A DNA stretch of 64,000 nt from Pseudomonas fluorescens (GTDB lineage: Bacteria; Pseudomonadota; Gammaproteobacteria; Pseudomonadales; Pseudomonadaceae): contig NZ_MOBX01000015.1 in assembly GCF_003732425.1 (NCBI RefSeq), positions 18,303-82,302 on the forward strand, in the 5' to 3' direction. The first letter of the stretch is position 1; each line of letters begins with the position of its first letter. A program made the position numbers and the translations under genes. Positions 55,584 to 64,000 of this stretch are shown piece by piece. The notes under the pieces were generated by a model. That model had not been told where the DNA came from. It made no database searches and worked only from the letters and a program-made list of their open reading frames with translations.

Positions 55584-55659
55584 TTCCGCTTGCAGGGGCG
55601 GGCGTGAACCGGGAAGCTAGGGGCCAACGCCCCCAGTCACCTGACGGAGAGAATCAGCC

Positions 55660-56988
55660 TTGGATTGGCACACCCTGCTCAACCGCGAACGCCTCGGCAA
55701 GCCGCTGCACAGCCCGCAAGAACTTGGCCGCAGCCCCTTCCACAAAGACCATGACCGCATCATCTTCTCCGGCGCCTTCCGCCGTCTCGGGCGCAAGACC
55801 CAAGTGCACCCGGTCACCAGCAACGACCATATTCACACGCGCCTGACCCATTCGCTGGAAGTCAGTTGCGTCGGCCGTTCGCTGGGCATGCGAGTGGGCG
55901 AGACCCTGCGCAGTGCCTTGCCCGAATGGTGCGACCCGGCGGACCTCGGCATGGTGGTGCAGTCGGCTTGTCTGGCCCACGACATCGGCAATCCGCCGTT
56001 CGGCCATTCCGGTGAAGATGCCATTCGCCACTGGTTCCAGCAGGCGGCCGGACGCGGCTGGCTCGACGGCATGAGCGAAGCCGAACGCGCGGACTTCCTC
56101 AACTTCGAAGGTAATGCCCAGGGCTTCCGGGTACTGACTCAACTGGAGTACCACCAGTTCGACGGCGGCACCCGGCTGACCTATGCCACCCTCGGCACTT
56201 ACCTGAAATACCCGTGGACCGCGCGCCACGCCGATTCTCTGGGCTACAAGAAACACAAATTCGGTTGTTATCAGAGCGAACTGCCGCTGCTTGAGCAGAT
56301 CGCCCACAAACTGGGCCTGCCGCAAATCGAAGACCAGCGCTGGGCACGCCATCCGCTGGTGTACCTGATGGAAGCTGCCGATGACATCTGCTACGCGCTG
56401 ATTGATCTGGAAGACGGCCTCGAAATGGAGCTGCTGGAATACGCCGAAGTCGAATCGCTGCTGCTCGGGCTGGTCGGCGATGATCTGCCGGAGACCTATC
56501 GCCAGCTCGGCCCGCAGGATTCGCGCCGACGCAAACTGGCGATCCTGCGCGGCAAGGCCATCGAGCATTTGACCAACGCGGCGGCGCGGGCCTTTGTCGA
56601 GCAACAGGACGCGCTGCTTGCCGGCACGTTGCACGGCGATCTCGTCGAGCACATGCACGGCCCGGCCAAGCGTTGCGTGTTGAATGCCAAGGACATCGCC
56701 CGCAAGAAAATCTTTCAGGACAAACGCAAAACCCTGCATGAAATCGGCGCCTATACCACGCTGGAGATCCTGCTCAACTCGTTCTGCGGCGCCGCGCTGG
56801 AACAACACAACGGTCGTACACCATCGTTCAAGAGCCGACGTATCCTCGATCTGCTGGGCAATAACGCACCGGATCCGCAGGGTTCGTTACACACGTCGTT
56901 TCTGCGCATGATCGATTTCATCGCCGGCATGACCGACAGCTACGCCAGTGACATGGCGCTGGAAATGACCGGCCGCTCCAGTCACTGA
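55660..56988 (+). CDS. dgt: dGTPase (deoxyguanosinetriphosphate triphosphohydrolase)
   Basis: A 442-residue HD-superfamily enzyme that splits dGTP to deoxyguanosine and triphosphate. The front [17 protein letters not shown], metal ligands in [10 protein letters not shown] and [15 protein letters not shown] (about 107-121), and [18 protein letters not shown] near 240 are typical. The TTG at 55660 is the only supported start, with GGAG upstream. The protein is monocistronic and is followed by a GGCGGCCA/TGGCCGCC hairpin at 57003-57024. Confidence 0.93.
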   Translation: MDWHTLLNRERLGKPLHSPQELGRSPFHKDHDRIIFSGAFRRLGRKTQVHPVTSNDHIHTRLTHSLEVSCVGRSLGMRVGETLRSALPEWCDPADLGMVVQSACLAHDIGNPPFGHSGEDAIRHWFQQAAGRGWLDGMSEAERADFLNFEGNAQGFRVLTQLEYHQFDGGTRLTYATLGTYLKYPWTARHADSLGYKKHKFGCYQSELPLLEQIAHKLGLPQIEDQRWARHPLVYLMEAADDICYALIDLEDGLEMELLEYAEVESLLLGLVGDDLPETYRQLGPQDSRRRKLAILRGKAIEHLTNAAARAFVEQQDALLAGTLHGDLVEHMHGPAKRCVLNAKDIARKKIFQDKRKTLHEIGAYTTLEILLNSFCGAALEQHNGRTPSFKSRRILDLLGNNAPDPQGSLHTSFLRMIDFIAGMTDSYASDMALEMTGRSSH

Positions 56989-57346
56989 TCCTCTCGCAGG
57001 CAGGCGGCCATGACGTTGGCCGCCCGCATGCATTTTCCCTGTCATGATTGACCGGCGAGCCTTTAATGAACGACTGACAGGGCCACGGCTATCAACTGAC
57101 CGGCCAGCAACTTTAAACATTTTTAAAAAGCCATTTACAGCCAGTACTTGCAAATCAATCAAGGCCGACTATAAGCCCGTTCAAATCCTGCACTTCCTTA
57201 CATCAAACCTAGTTTCGACGTAGTCCGCTTCCTCATTAATTGTAGGAATAATCCGATAACGTGGCTGGAGCCGTGTCACTTCATGCGAGTGCTCATTCAA
57301 CTGAGCTAAGGTGCGCGCTTTATTCGTGCTTGCATGGGATTTGATT
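56989..57346. other. Non-coding region between dgt and the response regulator
   Basis: It starts with a GGCGGCCA/TGGCCGCC hairpin (57003-57024) that probably ends the dgt transcript. The rest is AT-rich, with TTTAAACATTTTTAAAAAG at about 57111, and most likely carries the promoter of the two-component operon. No RNA gene is recognised. Confidence 0.5.
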
Positions 57347-57973
57347 ATGAACTCCGTTTTTATTGTCGACGATCATCCGGTCATCCGTCTCGCCGTTCGA
57401 ATGCTGCTGGAACATGAAGGTTACAAGGTCGTCGGTGAAACCGATAACGGGGTCGATGCCATGCAGATGGTGCGCGAGTGCATGCCCGATCTGGTCATTC
57501 TCGACGTGAGTATCCCCAAACTCGATGGCCTGGAAGTACTGGCCCGCTTCAATTCCATGGGTTCGCCACTGAAGATCCTGATCCTGACGGCACAGTGTCC
57601 GACATTGTTTGGCATTCGCTGCATGCAATCCGGCGCATCGGGTTATGTCTGCAAACAGGAAGACCTGAGTGAACTGGTCAGTGCAATCAAAGCGGTACTT
57701 TCCGGTTACAACTATTTCCCCAGCCAGGCATTAAACCCGGTGCGCAGTGACGATATCCGATTTGCCGAACTGGAACTATTCAAGTCCGTCAATGATCGCG
57801 AGCTGATGGTATTGCAACTGTTCGCCCAAGGTCGCACTAACAAGGAAATCGCCAAGGGCATGTTTCTCAGTAATAAAACCGTCAGCACCTACAAAAAGCG
57901 CCTGATGCAAAAACTCAAAGCCAAATCCCTTGTAGAACTTATCGAGATGGCCAAACGAAACGCACTCGTGTGA
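57347..57973 (+). CDS. BvgA/EvgA-type LuxR-family response regulator
   Basis: A 208-residue regulator: receiver domain (FIVDDHPVIRLAVRMLL, phospho-Asp in LVILDVSIPKLDG near 55, the Thr/Ser and Lys positions in ILTAQCP and YVCKQEDL) and a C-terminal LuxR helix-turn-helix (VNDRELMVLQLFAQGRTNKE, IAKGMFLSNKTVSTYKKRLM). I used the ATG at 57347 (MNSVFIVDDH). It overlaps the hybrid kinase start by four bases (GTGA), so it is the likely final acceptor of that phosphorelay. Target genes are not evident here. Confidence 0.92.
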   Translation: MNSVFIVDDHPVIRLAVRMLLEHEGYKVVGETDNGVDAMQMVRECMPDLVILDVSIPKLDGLEVLARFNSMGSPLKILILTAQCPTLFGIRCMQSGASGYVCKQEDLSELVSAIKAVLSGYNYFPSQALNPVRSDDIRFAELELFKSVNDRELMVLQLFAQGRTNKEIAKGMFLSNKTVSTYKKRLMQKLKAKSLVELIEMAKRNALV

Positions 57974-60900
57974 GAGCCCGCATGCCCAGCCGTTTAAAGG
58001 ACTATTTAATTGCGTTGTGCGCAGGTCTTTACCTGAGCGCCAACGCGTTCGCCATGCCCGGCATCTCACCGGACTATGCCTTGCTCAGCCGGTCGGTCAA
58101 TGAACCGGTGCCGGTCACGCTCGAACACTCCCAACGGCAGTGGCTGCTTGAACGTAACGAACTGGTTCTGGGCACCTCGGCGCCCGACTACCCGCCTTTC
58201 GACATGACGGTCAGTGGCAAGGATTACGAAGGTCTGACGGCCGACTACGCCGGACTCCTCGGCCAGGCCACCGGTCTGCCGATCAGGGTGCAACGCTTCC
58301 CCTCTCGGGAGGCGGCCATTCGCGCACTGGTCGATGGTCGGATCGACCTGCTCGGTACTGCGAACGGCTTCGAGGCGGGCAATGCCAACCTGGCGCTGTC
58401 GACTCCCTATGCCATTGACCTGCCGGTGCTGGTCACCCGCGAAGACGAAACCCGTTCACTCACCGAAGGCCTTGCCGGGCTGCGGTTGAGCATGGTCTAT
58501 CACTATCTGCCGTTGCCCGAAGTCAAGGCGCTGTATCCCAAAGCGCTTATTACCTGCTACCCCTCCTACCAGAATGCGATCAACGCCGTTGCGTTCGACC
58601 AGGCCGACGTATTCCTCGGCGACACCCTTTCAACTCACTACATGATCAACAAGGGTTATCTGAACAACGTGCGCATGGCCAATTTCGGCAAGCAGGAAGC
58701 CCAGGGATTCAGCTTCGCCGTGCGCCGTAACAACCCGCAACTGTTGGCGATCATCGACAGCGTGCTCAAGGCCGTGCCGGCCAGTGAGCGTGACAACATT
58801 GCCAAGCGCTGGAGCGCTGGCAGCGATCTGTTGCTCACCGATCAGAAACTGCAATTGACCCAGCGCGAAGAGGCCTGGCTCAAACAGCACCCGGTTGTCA
58901 GCGTGGTGGTCAATGAAGCGTACGCACCCCTGACATTCTTTGACAAAGACGGCAATTTTCGCGGCATCAGCGCCGACCTGCTCGAGCTGATCCGCCTGCG
59001 CACCGGCCTGCGTTTCGAGATCCATCGCAGCCGCAACGACTCGGAAATGATCCAACAGATAGACCGTCATCAAGCCGATCTGGTCGCCGCATTACTGCCG
59101 ACGGAGGAGCGCGAGAAGACTCTCAACTTCAGTCGTCCCTACCTGGAAAACTCCTATGTTCTGCTGACCCGCAAAAGCGCCGATGGCCCGACCAATCTGG
59201 GCCAGCTCAAAGGCAAGCGACTGGCGATTGCCCAAGGTAATCCGATGGTCGAATACCTGCGTCGAGAGTACCCGCGCATCCAGTTAATCGAAACGGCGGA
59301 TACATTCAGCGCGGTGTCGGCGCTTGCTGAAGGCCATGCCGACGGCGCGGTGAACTCGCTGGTGATTGCCAATTACTTCATTTCTTCGCGGATCTTTAAT
59401 CAGGCGCTGCAGATCACCACCACTATCGGCACCGGTCAGGCGGCGTTCTCACTGGCGACCGCGCGCGACAACACGGAACTGACGTCGATCATCAACAAGG
59501 CTTTGTTGAGCATCGCCCCCGACGAACTGGGTGTGATCAATGGCCGCTGGCGCGGTTACTCCACTGCCTCGCAGAACATCTGGCACAACTATCAGCGCCT
59601 GTTCTATCAAGTGATCATCGGCGCTTGTCCGTTACTGCTGTTGCTGTTGGCCTGGAACGCCTACATGCGCCACCAGATCAAACAACGCCAGGCCGCCGAG
59701 CGCGCGCTGAACGACCAGTTCGAATTCATGCGCTCGCTGGTCGACGGCACACCCCATCCGATTTATGTACGCGACCGTCAGGGCCTGTTGCAAAGTTGCA
59801 ACGAGAGCTATCTCGAAGTATTCAACGCCCGGCGCGAGGACGTTATCGGCAAAAACGTCATCGAGGGATCCCTGAGCAACGCCTTCGAGGCCCAGGCCTT
59901 TCAGGCCGACTACCAGCGCGTCGTGGCCCAAGGTACGCCGATGGTCGTCGATCGGCCTTTGCACATCGGCACCCGGCGCCTGACGATCTATCACTGGATA
60001 CTGCCGTACCGCGACTCCAGCGGCGAGGTGAAAGGCATCATCGGCGGCTGGATCGACATCAGCGAGCGCCGTCAGTTGTTCGACGATTTGCGTACGGCCA
60101 AAGAACGGGCCGATGAGGCCAACCGGGCGAAAAGCACCTTTCTGGCGACCATGAGTCACGAGATCCGCACGCCGATGAACGCGGTGATCGGCATGCTCGA
60201 ACTGACGCTCAAACGCATGGATCCGCAGCATCCGGATCGTTCATCTATCGATACGGCCTACCATTCGGCCAAGGACTTGCTGGGCTTGATAGGCGATATT
60301 CTCGACATCGCGCGGATCGAATCCGGACGCCTCAGTCTTTGCCCGGAACGGGTCAATCTGGTCGATACCGTGGCGTCTGTTGCAAGGATCTTCGACGGCC
60401 TCGCCCGGCAGAAAAACCTCTCCCTGCAAGTCATCTTCAATCCGCCGGACCTGGCCGTCGATGTGTATCTGGACCCACTGCGCTTCAAGCAGGTGCTGTC
60501 GAATCTGGTCAGCAACGCGATCAAATTCACCGAGCAAGGGCATGTGCGGATCACCCTGGACCTCATGAACACCGAGGTGCCCGCCCGCGCCCTGATGCAG
60601 CTGACCGTACAGGACAGCGGCGTCGGCATCAGTGCCGAGGATCAGCAGCGCCTGTTCGAACCGTTTACCCAAGCGGAAAACAGCAGCCAACAAGGCAGAG
60701 GCGGTGCCGGCCTGGGACTGGTGATCAGCCGCAACCTGTGCGAAATGATGGGCGGGCAACTGCAATTGAGCAGCCAGCCAGGTATCGGCACTCAGGTCTG
60801 CGTCTCCCTGGCACTGGAAACCCTGCCGATACAGCTCAGCACGGTCAAAAGTGAACCCGCGATCAAGACATCACAGACTCCCCTGCGCGTACTGGTAGTG

Positions 60901-61626
60901 GATGACCATCCGGCCAATCGCATGTTGATGTGTCAGCAGCTGGAGTTTCTCGGCCATCACTTCAGCATTGCCGAGAACGGCTGCAGCGGCCTGGAACTGT
61001 GGAAGGCCGGCCACTTCGATCTGGTGATTGTCGACTGCAACATGCCGTTGATGAATGGTTATGAATTGACCCGCGCCATTCGTCAGCAGGAACTAAATGC
61101 ACGTTGCCCTCCCTGCACCGTGCTGGGCTTCACCGCCAATGCGCAACCCGAAGAAATCCAGCGCTGCAAGCAGGCCGGCATGAACGACTGTCTGTTCAAA
61201 CCCCTGAGCCTGAGCCTGCTCAGCCAGTGGGTCGACGGCATCACGCCGACGTCAGCGCCGCCGGCCTTCAACCTGCAAAACATGAACATGCTGACCGGTG
61301 GCAATCCGGCCCAGGCTCGTCGTTTGCTGGCGGAATTGCTCAAAAGCAGCCGTCTCGACCGAGAGGAGTTGCTCGCATTGTCACCAGAACATGATCGCCC
61401 GGCGCTGGCGGTGGTTGCTCACAAAATCAAGGGCGCGGCACGTATCGCTCAGGCATCGCGCGTGATCGAATGTTGCGATGCCCTTGAGCGAGCCTGCGCC
61501 GAGGCCATGTCGACAGACGAAATCGCCCGCCGTTGCGAGGCGAGCAACCGGGCGATGCTCGAACTGGAGCAGGCATTGCAACAGCAAATGGCGGTGTCGG
61601 ATCAAAGCATAATGAGCTTGCCTTAA
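57970..61626 (+). CDS. BvgS/EvgS-type hybrid sensor kinase (two periplasmic binding domains, PAS, HisKA, REC, Hpt)
   Basis: A 1218-residue sensor. Signal peptide (cleavage near NAFAMP); two SBP_bac_3 Venus-flytrap domains (about 50-270 and 290-515; LVLGTSAPDYPPFDM and VSVVVNEAYAPLTFF); membrane helix near 540-560; PAS domain (about 580-700); H-box STFLATMSHEIRTPMNAVIG near 725; ATPase (NAIKFTEQGH, GGAGLGLVISRN); receiver (VLVVDDHPANR, Asp in LVIVDCNMPLMNG near 1020); and Hpt with VVAHKIKGAARIA near 1150. All four phospho-sites are intact. The start is GTG at 57970 or ATG at 57982. The periplasmic ligand is unknown. Confidence 0.93.
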   Translation: MRARMPSRLKDYLIALCAGLYLSANAFAMPGISPDYALLSRSVNEPVPVTLEHSQRQWLLERNELVLGTSAPDYPPFDMTVSGKDYEGLTADYAGLLGQATGLPIRVQRFPSREAAIRALVDGRIDLLGTANGFEAGNANLALSTPYAIDLPVLVTREDETRSLTEGLAGLRLSMVYHYLPLPEVKALYPKALITCYPSYQNAINAVAFDQADVFLGDTLSTHYMINKGYLNNVRMANFGKQEAQGFSFAVRRNNPQLLAIIDSVLKAVPASERDNIAKRWSAGSDLLLTDQKLQLTQREEAWLKQHPVVSVVVNEAYAPLTFFDKDGNFRGISADLLELIRLRTGLRFEIHRSRNDSEMIQQIDRHQADLVAALLPTEEREKTLNFSRPYLENSYVLLTRKSADGPTNLGQLKGKRLAIAQGNPMVEYLRREYPRIQLIETADTFSAVSALAEGHADGAVNSLVIANYFISSRIFNQALQITTTIGTGQAAFSLATARDNTELTSIINKALLSIAPDELGVINGRWRGYSTASQNIWHNYQRLFYQVIIGACPLLLLLLAWNAYMRHQIKQRQAAERALNDQFEFMRSLVDGTPHPIYVRDRQGLLQSCNESYLEVFNARREDVIGKNVIEGSLSNAFEAQAFQADYQRVVAQGTPMVVDRPLHIGTRRLTIYHWILPYRDSSGEVKGIIGGWIDISERRQLFDDLRTAKERADEANRAKSTFLATMSHEIRTPMNAVIGMLELTLKRMDPQHPDRSSIDTAYHSAKDLLGLIGDILDIARIESGRLSLCPERVNLVDTVASVARIFDGLARQKNLSLQVIFNPPDLAVDVYLDPLRFKQVLSNLVSNAIKFTEQGHVRITLDLMNTEVPARALMQLTVQDSGVGISAEDQQRLFEPFTQAENSSQQGRGGAGLGLVISRNLCEMMGGQLQLSSQPGIGTQVCVSLALETLPIQLSTVKSEPAIKTSQTPLRVLVVDDHPANRMLMCQQLEFLGHHFSIAENGCSGLELWKAGHFDLVIVDCNMPLMNGYELTRAIRQQELNARCPPCTVLGFTANAQPEEIQRCKQAGMNDCLFKPLSLSLLSQWVDGITPTSAPPAFNLQNMNMLTGGNPAQARRLLAELLKSSRLDREELLALSPEHDRPALAVVAHKIKGAARIAQASRVIECCDALERACAEAMSTDEIARRCEASNRAMLELEQALQQQMAVSDQSIMSLP

Positions 61627-61673
61627 CTATGCTTGGCGCTGAGCAGTGAGTTAACCATCATGGAGAGCCAGAA

Positions 61674-64000
61674 ATGCCCAGCCCACTGCGCCCGGAACAA
61701 CGCCGGTTTCCGCTGCATGTGCATATCAGCGTCATGTTCACATTCCTGTTGCTGCTCACCGGGGTCGTGCTGGGCCTGTTCAATTATCACCAGACGACTC
61801 AGATCATTCTCTCGAGCAGCGAAAAGCTGTTCGAGCGGATCGAACAGGACGTGCGACTGGACATGTCGGCGACCTATCAGCCGATCCGTCACCTGCTGAG
61901 TTTGCTGGCGGACAACCCCGCCACTCAGGGCACACGCCTTGAACAACGCCTGCCCTTGCTGCGGCCGTTCAGTCAGTCGCTCAGCGACAATCCCAACCTG
62001 GCGTCGCTGTACCTGGGTTACGCCAACGGCGACTTCTTCATGGTCCGCCCCCTGCGCAGCGCGGCGCTGAAGACACTGCTCAAGGCGCCCGATGCTGCGG
62101 CGTATCAGGTCTGGAGTATCGAGCACGACCCGCAGGGAATACAGCACTCGCAGTCACTGTTTTTCGATCAGGCACTGACGCCAATCAGCCGTCAGGACAA
62201 CGCCAACGACACCTACGATCCGCGCAGCCGTGCGTGGTTCAACGATGCATATCAACAAGAAGAACAGGTCACCACCGAACCCTACGTGTTTTTCTCCACG
62301 CAAAATGTCGGCACGACGCTGGCACGACGCAGCGGCGAGAACGCCGTGATCGGCGCCGACCTGACGCTGGTCGCCCTGTCGGCCGCGCTGAGCAAACATG
62401 TCGTCACCCCGTCAACCGAGATTGCCCTGTTCGATACCGAGGGCAACGCCGTGGCCTACCCGGACAGTCGACGCCTGATCGTCGATGGCAGCACTGCGCA
62501 CCTGGCCAAAGCGGCGGACCTGAGCCCGATCCTCCATGCACTATTGTCCGATACCCATACGGGCAAGCGCCTGGAAGCGGATGGTCGGCAGTGGATTGTC
62601 GCCCGCAGCAGCATTAAGGAGGGCGGCCCGACAGGTCTGCAGTTGGCGCTGCTGGTGCCGGAGGACGAGTTATTGGTCGATGCCTACCGCCTGCGCTGGC
62701 AAGGCGCGCTGATCACCCTCGCGACCCTGTTGCTGTGCCTGCCGCTGGGCTGGGTGATTTCGCGGGTGCTGGTCAAGCCGCTGCATGCGCTGGTCAAGGA
62801 AGCCGACGCGATTCGCAGTTTCGATTTCAATTTTCCGCTGGCACGCCGTTCGCCGGTGCTTGAGGTCGACCAGTTGAGCGTGTCGATGGCGCGGATGAAG
62901 GACACCCTGGCGAGTTTCTTCCGGATCACCGACACCCTCGGCGCCGAAACCCGTTTCGCCTCCCTGCTGCAGCGGGTGCTGTTCGAAACGGTGCAGATCG
63001 CTCAGGCGCAGGCAGGGCTGATTTATCTGCGTGAAAGCGACAGCAGCCGCATGGAACCTTACGGACTGGTGATCGACGGCACGCCACAGACCCTGGAGGC
63101 GTTCGACATTCAGGGCCACGACCTGCAACTGAACAAAGGCCCGGCATGGTTCAGACAGTTGGTCAGCGCCAACAACGTGGTGAGCAACTTTGGCTTCGAT
63201 CAGGCCGGCGATCTGCAAAAAATCCTGCTGGCAATGCAATCGCCACGTATCCATCTGATCGGTATCCGCCTGCACAACCGCCACGACGAAACCATTGGTC
63301 TGCTGATTCTGCTGGTGAACGACAGCGGCACCGCAGCCGATCTGGAGAAACTGCGCCCTGATCGCATCGCTTTCCTCCAGGCCGTCTCCGGCGCGGCGGC
63401 GGTGAGCATCGAGAGCCAGCGCCTGCAAGCTCGCCAGAAGCAGTTGCTCGACGCTTTCATTCAATTGCTCGCCGGCGCCATCGACGCCAAGAGTCCGTAC
63501 ACCGGCGGCCATTGTCAGCGCGTGCCGGAGCTGACGCTGATGCTCGCCCAGGCGGCAGCGGCCAGTCAGGCGCCGGCGTTCCGTGCCTACCAACCGAGCG
63601 AGGATGAATGGGAAGCCCTGCATATCGCTGCGTGGCTGCACGACTGTGGCAAGGTGACGACGCCGGAATACGTGGTCGACAAGGCCACCAAATTGGAAAC
63701 CATCAACGACCGTATTCATGAAATCCGCACGCGTTTCGAAGTGCTCAAGCGTGATGCCTGGATCAGCTATTGGCAGGCGCGCGCTCTGGGCGGCGATGAG
63801 ACAGCACTGGCCGAACTGCGCGACGCCACGCTGACGGCGCTGGACGACGATTTTGCGTTTGTCGCGCGCTGCAATCTGGGCAGTGAAGCGATGGCAGAGG
63901 CGGATCTGCAACGGCTTGATCATCTGGCGCAACGCACTTGGCTGCGCACTCTTGATGACCGCTTGGGTGTGTCTTGGGAAGAGAACCGGCGCCAGTCGCG
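61674..64000 (+). CDS. Cache-HAMP-GAF-HD signalling protein (3' partial)
   Basis: The frame opens at the ATG 61674, preceded by GGAGAG, and is still open at the window end (775 codons seen). A first membrane helix (MFTFLLLLTGVVLGLF, about 21-36) is followed by a periplasmic Cache-like domain (DPRSRAWFNDAYQQEEQVT near 185), a second helix (ALITLATLLLCLPLGWVI near 345), HAMP, a GAF domain (about 430-600), then an HD domain with GGHCQRVPELT and HIAAWLHDCGKVTTPEYVVD. This is the HD-GYP-related cyclic di-GMP phosphodiesterase class with an insertion. The GYP motif is not in view and may lie beyond the end. It is 47 bases after the hybrid kinase and possibly co-transcribed. Confidence 0.88.
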   Translation, partial: MPSPLRPEQRRFPLHVHISVMFTFLLLLTGVVLGLFNYHQTTQIILSSSEKLFERIEQDVRLDMSATYQPIRHLLSLLADNPATQGTRLEQRLPLLRPFSQSLSDNPNLASLYLGYANGDFFMVRPLRSAALKTLLKAPDAAAYQVWSIEHDPQGIQHSQSLFFDQALTPISRQDNANDTYDPRSRAWFNDAYQQEEQVTTEPYVFFSTQNVGTTLARRSGENAVIGADLTLVALSAALSKHVVTPSTEIALFDTEGNAVAYPDSRRLIVDGSTAHLAKAADLSPILHALLSDTHTGKRLEADGRQWIVARSSIKEGGPTGLQLALLVPEDELLVDAYRLRWQGALITLATLLLCLPLGWVISRVLVKPLHALVKEADAIRSFDFNFPLARRSPVLEVDQLSVSMARMKDTLASFFRITDTLGAETRFASLLQRVLFETVQIAQAQAGLIYLRESDSSRMEPYGLVIDGTPQTLEAFDIQGHDLQLNKGPAWFRQLVSANNVVSNFGFDQAGDLQKILLAMQSPRIHLIGIRLHNRHDETIGLLILLVNDSGTAADLEKLRPDRIAFLQAVSGAAAVSIESQRLQARQKQLLDAFIQLLAGAIDAKSPYTGGHCQRVPELTLMLAQAAAASQAPAFRAYQPSEDEWEALHIAAWLHDCGKVTTPEYVVDKATKLETINDRIHEIRTRFEVLKRDAWISYWQARALGGDETALAELRDATLTALDDDFAFVARCNLGSEAMAEADLQRLDHLAQRTWLRTLDDRLGVSWEENRRQS

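Noticed and set aside
62670-63932. A 420-codon minus-strand frame near the window end
   Set aside because: The plus strand carries a continuous Cache-HAMP-GAF-HD protein in this region, and the minus frame has no recognisable domain.

Overview
The window reads as a chromosomal segment of a fluorescent Pseudomonas, most likely of the P. fluorescens group. The grounds are the pyoverdine genes (mbtH, pvdH, pvdL, pvdS and a pvdYII-type acyltransferase), the acyclic-terpene (atu) cluster, a DsbRS/DsbDEG set, uniformly high-GC codon use, and REP palindromes of the kind common in this group. Nearly every gene matches a known family. No rRNA, tRNA, CRISPR array, prophage or insertion sequence was seen.

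Layout. 1-2514: the end of a metal-type ABC transporter operon, best read as fpvD-fpvE-fpvF (periplasmic handling of ferri-pyoverdine). 2661-4381 (minus): pvdH-mbtH behind a perfect PvdS box. 4524-5009: a GNAT acetyltransferase. 5224-11624: a thiol-redox block with the two-component pair dsbR/dsbS, a hemopexin-repeat protein, and the dsbD-dsbE-dsbG operon. 11707-12519: an alpha/beta hydrolase. 12714-27825: the pyoverdine core with the 4332-residue synthetase PvdL, the Fur-controlled sigma factor PvdS, and a siderophore N-acyltransferase. 27849-28646: a periplasmic solute-binding protein. 28739-37895: atuR and atuABCDEF for citronellol/geraniol breakdown, with two operators between atuR and atuA. 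37966-45327: housekeeping and signalling genes (exonuclease, ppnP, MOSC protein, cheV with a FliA promoter, a NarL-type two-component pair, a YegS-like lipid kinase, small proteins). 45388-47821: molybdenum cofactor genes moeA, moaB and mobA. 47900-56988: small lipoprotein, pseudouridine synthase, glutaredoxin-like protein, cation/proton antiporter, ammonium channel, an ElaB/YqjE/YqjK-like membrane trio, an EAL protein with a YkuI-like C-terminus, and dgt. 57347-64000: a BvgA/BvgS-type phosphorelay followed by a Cache-HAMP-GAF-HD protein cut off by the window end.

How the parts fit. Iron limitation should release Fur from the pvdS promoter. PvdS then activates pvdH-mbtH, pvdL and the acyltransferase through three boxes readable in the sequence. 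PvdH supplies diaminobutyrate, MbtH supports the adenylation domains, PvdL builds the acylated Glu-Tyr-Dab chromophore precursor, and the acyltransferase implies an acylated hydroxyornithine in the peptide. The fpv genes act at the uptake end. The dsb block looks like a copper-responsive envelope disulfide system.

The less ordinary observations are the hemopexin-like protein beside the dsb genes, an 11-bp-phased direct repeat in front of dsbD, loss of the usual metal ligands in FpvF, the PECR-like active site of AtuB, and a strong non-terminator hairpin before the EAL gene. I did not find a clearly new multi-gene system.
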